Below the pieces are notes generated by a model. The model made no database searches. It saw nothing but the letters and a program-made list of their open reading frames with translations, and had not been told where the DNA came from. This document shows, piece after piece, positions 40,775 to 50,696 of a stretch of DNA of 64,000 bases. The stretch covers positions 372,001 to 436,000 of the forward strand of contig JAIVFI010000021.1 of NCBI GenBank assembly GCA_025558095.1, given 5' to 3'. The position numbers and the translations under genes were made by a program. Each line of letters begins with the position of its first letter. Within the stretch, counting starts at the first letter, position 1. The DNA comes from Hyaloraphidium curvatum. Lineage: Eukaryota > Monoblepharomycota > Hyaloraphidiomycetes > Hyaloraphidiales > Hyaloraphidiaceae.

Positions 40775-41392
40775 TGGATCTGCGCGCTGTCGCCGCTGAT
40801 GCTTGCTGTCTGCGGGTGCGTCGGACGTGCAACCGCGCCCCTTTTGCTAGCAGCCTGCGCAGGCGTTGATCATGCAATCATGCGACCGATGCCCTCTCTC
40901 TTCATATCCACCCTCCTTCCCCCCCGCCTCCAGCATCCTTCTTCTTCTCCTATATTCGAGGACTGTGCCGTATCAATCCATTCGTCAAAGCACGCATCCA
41001 ATCGTGCTTCCAATCGTCCATCGCTGATCGACAGCGATCTCATAGCTCGACAGAGCGGGGCAACGACTGATTAATCATCCACGATCATCTCCGATTAGAA
41101 TCCAGACGAAGGTTGCTGCGCATAATTGAAACGCTGACGAGAGCAGCAGGGGAGGGGAGAAGGGAGGGACGCCCCCGAGCCGAAGGGGCATCCGATCACC
41201 ACCCCAACGTCACGACGTACTGCCGAGCGCTACACAGGCGCAGATTCAAGACTGCCGTCAGTTGTTAGTTGCCGGAAGCAGACCACACCTTCTCTCTTCG
41301 GTCTCCGCGGAAGGCAGCGCTCCAGAGCAATCCATTGCCCGCGATTCTGCCCCTTGGACTCTCGTTATGCTGCCTTGCCCCAGGTGGCTCTG
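40775..41392. promoter_or_regulatory. Divergent intergenic region between YTH and kinase genes
   Basis: 618 bp between two start codons pointing apart. It contains pyrimidine-rich tracts (40915-40955) and lower GC than the flanks. No RNA gene or ORF of note; promoter role is inferred from position. Confidence 0.35.
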
Positions 41393-43468
41393 ATGGCCAC
41401 GCCACCATCGCTCTTTTCGACCGTTCCGGTACCGGCGCTGTTGGAGGGACTCGTGCAAGTACCGACGATGGCGCCAGCCGCGGGGGTTGCCACCGCGGAG
41501 CTTCTTGCGGTGGAGGAGGGCCGTCGCAAACGCGCTGAATACCGATGCATCAAAGTTATTGGCTCCGGCACCCAAGGCACAGTGAAGCTGGCGGTTCACC
41601 TGCCCACGGGCCTCGAGGTTGCGTTGAAATCCGTGCGCAAGCCGCACGGCACCGGGCGGGCAAAATCGCAGCGCGAGACCACGGCAAACGAGGTCCGGCG
41701 CGAGGTTGCGATTCTGCGCTCGTTCAACCACGAGCATCTGTGCCGGTTCATCGACGCTTTCGAGACCAACAGCAAATTCTACATTTCGATGGCGCTCTGC
41801 ACCGGAGGGTCGCTTTTTGAGCGGATCCAGACGCTCGGCTTCTTTGATGAGACTGCTGCAGCGGTTTGCGTGGCCACGATCGTCAATGCAGTCATGTACC
41901 TACATGATCATGGTATTGCGCACAGGTTAGTCTGTCGCGGTGCGGCTGTTCTTTCTCGGCTTAGTCTTTTCTGTGCCTCCATTTGCGCAGGGATCTCAAG
42001 CCCGAAAACCTTCTGTTTCGGGACAAAAGCCCCAACAGTCCCCTGATTCTCGTTGACTTTGGCGTTGCTGGGGTCTCGCGTTCCAAGTCCGATGACCAAG
42101 GAATGCGCACGATCGCGGGCACGCCCTTTTTCTTGGCCCCGGAGCTAGTCACGGGGTCCAACAATAGGACCTACACCAATAAAATCGACATCTGGAGCAT
42201 AGGTGGTGAGTTCAAATGATTCCGCGTCGACCACACTACAGCTTCAGTGCCCCAGTGATCACGTACCAGCTCCTCGTCGGCACGACGCCATTCCAGGATT
42301 CGCAGTCTTTCGGGGAGCTCTGTGAGGTGTTGTTCCGTCCTATTCATTCGTTACTCACATCTCGTCCGCAGATCGACGTATCAGCACGGCACAGTTCGAC
42401 ATTCCCACGAGCTCACCGCTCTCCCCCCTGGCCCGCGACTTTATTCGCACCCTCCTGCAACCTAATCCCGACTTGCGGCCCACCGCATACCAAGCTCTTC
42501 GTCACCCATGGATCATGGCCTACTGCCCGCGATCGTACATCCTCTTGTTGGGGGAATTCAACGTGGAAGCTGACCCTGCAATGTATGCCAATGCCGCCTG
42601 GGATGGCAAACCGCCAGATCCCGAAGATCCCGACGTTGCCGGAGCCGAACGATGGCTAGGACCACAAATTCTGCCGACTGATGAAGGCGAGACGGGAACT
42701 AATCTTCTGGAGTACTTGGCTCATCGAGCCGCGCGGGCCGACGGGCTGCCTGCGCAGGAGGTGCCCTTTAGTCAGCCCAACTTGCTCTCATCGGGCCGGC
42801 TTCCACTGGCCGGCACCGGGGAGCTTTTGGGGAGCAACTGGCTACATGATGCAGATAGCGGCGTCGCACGCACGGACAGCGCGACATCGGTTGAAAGCAG
42901 TGCGAGCAGCGGCGCGGGCGATTCCAGCCAGACTCTCGGTAGCAGTCCCCTTCTTAGTGGCGCTGCTTCGTCGGATGGTCTTCAGATTGCGGTCTACGGA
43001 AGTTCGCCCAGCGCACTCTCCGGGCAGCCAGAAACGCTGTGGGACATGTTGACCACGCGCCGGGACAGCAAACGTCGCCAACACACGTTGGGCGGTCTGA
43101 ACTCCGGCATGGATGCAATGAAGCGAGAGCTTGAGCGGGCGCCGAAACCCAGGAACGAAACGGACATCTTTGTTCCGGATAGCACGGTGCACGATGGGCG
43201 ATCATTAGGATCGCGCTTTGCAAGCCTGCCGCGGCGTGCTAGGCACACCAGCACCCCGCCGGCGGGTGCCGACGAGTCAGGGGCCGACGTCGCGATCAGG
43301 ATGAGATCTCTGGGGGACATTTCGGACCTCAGGTGTGCTGCAGAGCCCGATGTCAGCGGTACAACAAATGACCCGGGGATGGACTCCGCGCCGACCCCTT
43401 CGGCTCAGGCCAGGATGCGCAAAATGATTGGACTAATGGCTTCCGAAGGTGTTGCACGGCAAGGGTAG
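41393..43468 (+). CDS. Ser/Thr protein kinase, CAMK-like, four exons
   Basis: Exons 41393-41925, 41991-42205, 42256-42321 and 42372-43468. The kinase domain spans roughly residues 45-340: VIGSGTQGTVKLAVH glycine loop, VALKSVRKP Lys, HRDLKPENLLF across the first intron, LVDFGVAGVS, GTPFFLAPEL, DIWSIGVITYQLLVG across the second, and FGELYRRISTAQFDIP across the third. ALRHPWI closes the domain. About 320 residues of Ser/Gly-rich C-terminal tail follow. Splice choices were checked by restoring kinase motifs. The ATG at 41393 is the first in frame. Pathway unknown. Confidence 0.85.
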
Positions 43469-43551
43469 ATGCAAGACAGGCTGTGGTGTCTACTAAATGA
43501 TTTGTGCGCCCGGATGGCACCATTACACTCTGATTCACGCTCGAGAGAAAA

Positions 43552-45834
43552 TCAGCCCCCATAAACGAAACCGTTCCAAAGCCGCGACAGCCAAGACCTC
43601 TTTACCCGCCTCCCCTCAAAGTCCAGCTGGCCGACGGCCTCGCTTGCGATGCGCGACCGATTGACGTTCCAGAAGCTCCGACGTAGCCCGTCGCAGTCGC
43701 CCGGGGCATATAGGAAGCATTTACCATACCGCTGCTGGCAGCCGCACCCGCACCACTCGAAGCCATCGTTGCCTCCGTCATTCTGGCAGAATCCACCCGC
43801 TGAACAGCAGATTCCATCGGGACAGCGCGTTCCAAACACCGATCCGCCTGGGGGGCCGGCAAGGTGAGCGTGCGATGAAGCCAGCGATGAAAGGAAACCC
43901 ACATCGCCCGTTCGTGGAGACAGGCAGGCTCGCGTCGGCGGTCGAAGTGGCCGTCGGATAGGGCAGCACGGTCAGCGACGTCGTTGCGCTCGTCTCCTGT
44001 CCCGGGCACGTGTTTGGCTCGTAGAGGAAGCACTTGCCGAAGCCAAACTGGCACCCGCATCCACACCACGGGAACCCGTCGTTCCCACCGTCGTTCTGGC
44101 AAAAGCTGGCCGCCGAACAGCACAGGTTGTTTGGGCACCGCAGGCCGTTCCCCTCGCCGATGCCGCACCGGAGGTTGTTTGCCGTGGGGATGTTCAGATC
44201 CGGCATAACGATGCCCGTGGGAGTCGGCGTGGCCGTAGAAGTCGTCGTAAACGTCGCGTTGCACACTTCCGGTCCGTAGCCTGCGAGGCGAGGTTAGTTT
44301 TGCGTGCAGGACACCCGCATGCGATGAATCCTACCCTCAAAGCACTTGCCGTAACCCCTCTGACAATCGCATCCGCACCACGCAGGGCCGTCTGTGGCGC
44401 CACTGTCCTCGCAGAACCCACTTCCACCGCAGCAGATGTTGGCGGGGCAGGACCCGATGCCCGGGCCGCACTCCTGGCCGCGCCGGACAAACGCCGCGAA
44501 GCAGATGCCAAAGTTCTGCTGGCACCCGATGCCGCACGGGCCGAGGGCAACCGCCGTGTCGTTGAAGGTGCCGTTAACTGGTGGGAAGAAACACGTCGAG
44601 TCGCCGCTGCAGCAGCCGGGCCTGGTGTTGTTTCCGCAGCGCGTGTTGCCATAGTCGGGCCCGCATCGCCCGTCCAGCGAGGTCGGGTACGATGTATCCA
44701 CCCGGAAGGTGGCAGTCACGTACTGGGTGCCAAAGTCGGGCGGTAGTGTGAGGGTCGAGGTCGTCGTCGGGCCCCCGGACGTCGTGCTCGTGAGGATGGA
44801 CAGCGTTGTCGTGGTCCGGTTCGTGGTCGGCACTGTGAGCGTGGTCGTGCTGGGCCTGGAGGTCGTGGGGACCGCAGTCTTGGTCGTCGTCGGAGGGTTG
44901 GTCGTCGGCGGGACTTGGCTGGTGGTGGTCGTGGGCCGAGATGTGGACGCCGACACCGTGACCGTGACGGTGGAAAGAACCGTCGTAAAGCACGTCGGTG
45001 CGCAGGTGGCAGCCGTCGACGTTGCGTGAGCCGTGATAAAGGTGTAGGTCGGTGTGGCGGCCGTCGGCGCAATGTCGAGGCGGCACGGAATGACGGCCAT
45101 GGTGCCGTTGTCTGCCGGGCCCGAACGCATCAGCTTTACAACCCGTGGGGAGGCATGAAGAAAGGAGAGACGGACCGTCGCATCCGCCGTACCCGAGCTG
45201 GCAACCCTTGCCGCAGTAGCTTGCACGCTGGCCCATGCTCGAGCGCGGGTCCCAGCAGTAGTTGTACTCGGAGCAGCAGCTCACCCACTGAGTGCCGCCG
45301 ACATCGTAGGTTGGGCACCGCGCAAAGCCAAAGAGCTTGCCGCAGCGCCCGTCGGTGCTCGTCGGGTAGTTTGGGCACGATGGAAGCGTGGCGGGCACAA
45401 CGGGAGTCGGCGTCGGCTGCAGCAGCGACCACGTGCCGGTAGCGGCGGGCGGGTCCCTGCAGAACACATCGACCGTAGAAGAGCTGTTGTACGAAACTGG
45501 GGACGTGCACTGGCCGTAACCTGGGACAGTGTCAGGGGGTTACCGACGCGGGGGGACAGCGAGCGCACACACCCAGCTGGCAGCCCGCGCCGCAGTACTT
45601 GTCCGCGGGATCGGGCGAGTCGGCGGCGGAGCACCAGTTCCACTGGCTGCAGCAGCTTCCGGGGGGGCAGCGCGCGTAGCCGAACAGCTTGCCGCAGCGG
45701 CCGTCGGTCGACAGCGGGTAGGCCGGGCACCACGGCGTGAGCGCGCTGCGCGTCGCCTCGCGGGGCACGAGCCCAGCTGCTGCCGGCGCGCACGCCGCCG
45801 CCAGGAGAAGCAGCACGGACGCGAGCCGGGCCAT
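43552..45834 (-). CDS. Secreted chitin-binding protein with six CBM18 (hevein-type) modules
   Basis: Exons 45834-45573, 45520-45176, 45111-44335, 44280-43903 and 43847-43552. A signal peptide (LASVLLLLAAACAPAAAG) leads into module 1 (DGRCGKLFGYARCPPGSCC). Module 2 follows, then a long Thr/Pro-rich mucin-like linker in exon 3, then modules 3-6. Each keeps the RCG...CC....C.....YCG/WCG..CQ..YG.C cysteine pattern of chitin-binding type-1 domains. Introns often cut just after or inside the CQLGYG ending, as expected for module-by-exon growth. No catalytic domain is present, so it is a wall-binding or scaffold/lectin-like protein. CBM18 expansion is well known in chytrids. Confidence 0.88.
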
Positions 45835-45933
45835 TGATGGAGCGGGGGATCGTTTAGGTGATGACCGCAGTCCTCGGTTTCGCTGCCAAGCCACATGCAG
45901 CTGCGCCCTCCTCTCCCTTCCTGCAGTCGCGCG

Positions 45934-48190
45934 ATGCGCGTCGGCATCGACGTGGAGCCCGCCGAGGCGACCGTGGGCGACGTCCTGAATGCATTAAGCA
46001 AGCTCGGAGCGGACTTTGTTAGCTTGCCCATCGCCCGGCACGAAGCGCGTCTCGCGCGTGCGCGGGGGACGGTCCGGGACGCGTTCCTGGATCCGCGCGA
46101 ACTGCTGGTCCCGGATCCCACGGACACGGGTGCGGTGTCTTCGTAGCGTCGGCCGGAGCAAGTGCTCATACTGGCTCGCTCCAAGGCTTGTCCGCGGCCG
46201 CCCTTCTCGGAAAGATCTACAGCCTCGGGGAGGACTCTGAGCCGCACCGTGTCGGCCGCTCGACAGATCGCCTGCTGGAGGTAGGGCGCCGAGCTCTAGC
46301 GCGTCCCGGGCGTCAGCTCATGTCCAGAAGCTGGTACAAGTGGAGTTGTCCTGGGCTACGCACATTGGAATGGAAGCCGTCCTCTTGGACGTGGCAGACT
46401 TTTCCATCGACGTCTGCCGCCTTGTGAACCAGTTCCTGCATTCGGAAAGCCAAACGCAAATCTGGGTTCGAGTGTCTATGGACGGGGAGGCGGCTCCGAC
46501 GCGGTGGGACAATTGGAACCGTGTTCGCAACGTCTTGTCTACGTCCAAGAGGCTTGGAGTAGGTTCGGATGACATCCAAGCTCTAATCATGCTTTGGTTG
46601 ACTGCGTTCCCCTCAAAGCACTGGAGCTTGGCGCCGAACTTCCGATACCTTTCTTTCTTCGGCAGTGGCTCGCGGAACCGGTCCGGGTCGTTCTCATTCC
46701 CACCGACCTGTTTACGAGCAACGCGAAGGGGTATCCCGTGTTGAGCCGCTCGCACCAGGACTTTCTGCGGCAGCTGTTCCGCCGGTCATGCAACGCAGCT
46801 CTTCGGGTGCCGGATGCAGTCAGCATTGCGAGCGTCGACGTTTCCGATCGCCTGATGTACATGAGGCATTTGTCCAGGACTGCCCGCGCTGACGAGGAAC
46901 GTGACCAGATCCTCGCCGTGGCCTACCATGATGTTCTGCAGGCTCCGCTTCAGGTGAGTTAGCGCCCTTCTGCATTGCAGTCTGCGCTCTAGCTCCGCTC
47001 GTGCAGCCCCTCGCGCGCGACCTCGACTCCAGCACGTACCAGGTCTTCGAAACGGACAAGGTAAAGTATGCGATGTACGGCGAGGTGAGGGCATCTCTCT
47101 CACGCTTTTGAACGCTGCTCATACGTACAAGGCCATGCTGCAGGCATTACACGCCCTTGGGCCGTCGAATGCCGGCGCTGAACCAAGGTACCTCTTTGCC
47201 TCTCTCCCCCCCTCCTGCCCCCCGCCCATTGACGCACGCGCCAGAATGATAGCGGTTGTCGGTGCCGGACGGGGTCCCTTGGTACAAGGAGCTCTGGAGG
47301 CGTGCGCACGGGCAGGCGTCCACGCGCACGTTGTCGCCATTGAGAAGAACGGGAATGCGGTTACTCAGTAGGTTGCATCCCGCGTTCAGATACACCTAGG
47401 AACAACTTCCGTAGGCTCCGGAATCGGAAAAGGTCCGCTTGGGGCGATTTCGTGACAGTGGTGCACGCCGACGTCAGGTCTTTGGTGGATTCATGGCCGA
47501 AGAAGTTCGATCTCGTTGTAAGCGAGCTCTTGGGTTCTTTTGGGGGTGAGCGCCCGTGTGTCACACTGCTTCAATGCTTCGTCTGATCACAACGCCTGTG
47601 CAGACAACGAGCTTTCGCCAGAGTGCCTCGACGCTGCATGCAGGATCATGAAGGACGGCGGCTTCTGCATTCCGGCAAGCTACCGTGCGTATATTGCTCC
47701 CCTCTCGGCCCCAAGTCTGCATGCGGAATGCTCGGCCTTCAACGACTTGGTGCACTTGGAGACTCCCTATGTGGTCCAACTTCGCCAAGCCCACGTGCTC
47801 GCGCGCCCCAAGTTTCTTTGGGAGTTCAGGCACCCGTCTAGCCATCCACTTGAATACGCGAGTTCAAACGATCGGAGTGCAGGCGTTGATTTCAAAGTGG
47901 AGTATCAAACGATTGTGCACGGACTCGCTGGTTTCTTTGACGCGACACTGTGGCCCAAGATCATGCTCAGCACTCTGCCGGAGGCGCACACGCCAAACAT
48001 GTTCAGCTGGTTCCCGATGGTCTTTCCAATCCGCTACCCCATTGACATTGCGTCGGGAGCGACGCTGGGTATTCACTTCTGGCGCCTCTCGGACACGCGC
48101 AGGGTTTGGTACGAATGGTGCGCCGGAGTTTCGGGACGCTGGGGCACCATCCACAATTGCGGCGGTGCAAGCTGGTCTATGGGACTATGA
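45934..48190 (+). CDS. PRMT5: Type II protein arginine methyltransferase PRMT5
   Basis: Nine exons can be placed: 45934-46129, 46147-46280, 46328-46562, 46619-46953, 47007-47084, 47132-47187, 47245-47367, 47415-47545 and 47604-48190. The N-terminal TIM-barrel region has THIGMEAVLLDVADF and GVALELGAELP. The SAM-binding motif is MIAVVGAGRGPLVQGAL. The double-Glu catalytic loop is VVSELLGSFGDNELSPE. The C-terminal barrel has HTPNMFSWFPMVFPI. PRMT5 (Skb1/Hsl7) makes symmetric dimethylarginine on histones and Sm proteins. The first join implies only a 17-nt gap, too short for a normal intron; this may be a sequence error or a frameshift. Confidence 0.92.
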
Positions 48191-48216
48191 CTCCAAACGT
48201 GACGGACAACAGATCT

Positions 48217-50564
48217 CTATAGCGGGCCCTCGGCGGTTTCGAGCCCTCTGCGGGGCTTGACGTACGTCCGCATCGTCGTGAAGCCCTCGTTGTCGAGTCC
48301 CACGCCGCCAACACTTCCGTTCGTCCCCAGAGCCGACGGGCTTGCAAACAAGTTCGTCGCAGGTAGTGCGGGCACCGGGATGGTTCGCGAAAGTGGCGCC
48401 AGGAGCGGGTGCGCTGAAGCCGACGGGGATGCCGAAGGCTCGGGAAGGTTCGCCGGAACGGTTGCCCCTGCTCCAGGAGTGGAGCTGTGGTTCGCGCTGA
48501 CGTCTGTACTGTTGTGCGACCGCAATCCAGTCGCGCCGTGAGTTTCTTGTTCATTTTCCGCAGCTCGGGTCGGTGGAGCGCATGGGTCCGCCGACGAGTG
48601 GGTGCCAGCACCCGCTCCAAGGCTTTCCAGCAAAGCCTCCACGGCACCAACGTCGTCCTGAAACGCTGCCGCATTGGGTGCGCTCGGCAAATCGGCTGGC
48701 TGTGGCGCTGCCGCGGTCGCGTCGACCCACTCGCCGTCCTCTGACGCTACGGCATCAGTCGCGGGCTTCAGAATAGCCCGGATGCCGTTGAGGATCCGCA
48801 CGGCTTCTTCCACCGCTTTATCCGTTACTGGTTGCACGCTGAGGACGTGCAGTGCAGTCTCCAGGCTGGCGTCTAGTATATCCTTGTCAAGGTTGGTTCC
48901 GGACACCGTATGCGCTTGATGATTTTTCTCTGTAACCGCGGCTGGTCCCCCCATCGGTTCCTTGATCTGACCAGCCAGCGACTCCGACCTGGCAAAGGGA
49001 ATACCACCGGTTGGTGCTCCGCCAAGCATCCAGAGGTTCTTGATTGGGCTGGCGCGGGCGCTCCGCACGAAGCCCTGCACTAGAGAGTCCAATCGTTTCC
49101 CGACGGTGCCGTCGGGGAACAACGATGCCGGTGCGGATGTCGCCGGTTGCGCGCTTTCGGCCCGCAAGTCCGCAGCATAGATCGGCGAGCCCTCCACGCT
49201 GTTTGCCACCGGTGGCTTGGGTGACTCCTGAGGGTCCCCGTTGCTACGGGTACGGACAGGGCCGCCCGGTTCCAGATCGGAAATGTGATTCAGGGCACGC
49301 AGGACAAAGCGTGCTGGATGAAGCGCATCGAGAGGTGCAGGGGGCGTGTACTTTAGCAGGGCATGGAGCGCAGCCGTTGGGTCGGCGGAGCTGCTAAGGA
49401 CTTCAACTGCGTCAAGACCGATGGGACTCTTCAAACGGCGGGCAAGCACCCACTTTTGTCCCGAACGCTGATTAGCATCTCCACTGCCGTCCACTCAATC
49501 ACGCTCCGGCCGGTCTCTTCCCATACGCCTTGCCCAAGACCCGCGGCGGCAAAGATGCAGGTCCACATTTCGCAAATCTTTCTCAGAGTTCTTGCCGTCC
49601 GCCAACCCTCCACGTCGTCTTCCACGGCTCCGTTGAAGCCATCGGCAGCGACTTCGCGAGAAAAGAGAAGGCGCAGCCAGCGCACGCCCCACACCTGTTC
49701 CTCGACGCCGCAATGCCTTAACGCGCGGTAAAGCTGGGGATCTGTGCGTGCCAGGTGCTCGTGAAATATCCGGGCCGACGTTACCAGTAACGGCGTCGGT
49801 CGCGTTGGCGACTTTGGCAGCGAATCCACGGCGAGAGCTGTTCCGAGCGCCGTTGCGACGGGAGGCGCACGGTGGCGGTAAAAGGGCAGCAGCAGCAGCG
49901 ACATGATGAGCGAGAAGAGCGTGTGCACGTCTGCTTCAATGTTCGCCGGGTCCGGCGACTCCAGCAGCGACCACACGTCGGGGCGCTCGTCGTCCTCGGT
50001 TGGCGGTAGAGCGACCCCACCGCGTTCCTCCAGCAGCATCCAAAGCGCGACGGCAGCGACCTCGTGCATGCCCTGGCGGTAGCCGACGTCCGCGTTCTGC
50101 CGCGACCACACGAACAGCACGTCGCCCAGCGTCGCCAGGACATCCGGACGGCGGAACAGAGGCAGGTCCTGGAACGTGCGCGCAGTGTCCTGCGCGATGA
50201 GCGAGCGCAGTGCAGCATCGGCATGCATGCGGTCCCATGCCGGCGACAGCGGGTCTGCCGGCGGACGTGCGGCGAGCGCGGCCTTTACGTCCGCGTATCT
50301 GGCGCGGAGAGCCGCGACCAGTGGCGCCATGCGTCCGGCCAGGAGCTCATCCAGCGGCGCCGGCGGCGTCTGTAGCCCCGGGTGCAGCAGCAGCAGCCAC
50401 AGCACCCCTCGTCGCGACAAGACGCGCGCAGCGGCCGGGCCCGCCGCGGCGGCGCCCCACGCGCGGTATCGCACCGCTGCGCTCGCGGCTCGGGCTGCAT
50501 CGGCAAGCACCGCGCGTCTTAGAGCGCCCACGGCGTCCTCCGCGTCGGGCTCGCGGGGATCCAT
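48217..50564 (-). CDS. TBC-domain Rab GTPase-activating protein, TBC1D5-like
   Basis: Exons 50564-49454 and 49406-48217. The TBC domain fills exon 1. SLIAQDTARTFQDLPLF gives the I..D..R Arg-finger motif, and VGYRQGMHEVAAVALWMLLE gives the YRQG Gln-finger, both needed for GAP chemistry. The order fits TBC1D5, which acts on Rab7 at endosomes and autophagosomes. The 47-nt intron splices VEMLISVRDK to IEVLSSSADPT, keeping the helical end. Exon 2 encodes an about 390-residue disordered Ser/Pro/Ala-rich tail. The ATG at 50564 begins DPREPDAEDAVG. The stop lies 26 bp from the convergent PRMT5 stop. Confidence 0.85.
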
Positions 50565-50696
50565 TATGGCAGCGCACCGGCGCAGGATCGAGTGATCGTG
50601 ATCCACGCATGCGATGGCTCTGCGGTTGTCGCGCGCCCCCCGCGCGCACGACTACGCTTGTCACAGTTGGACCCCCCCCCCCGGCGTACACAGGGA

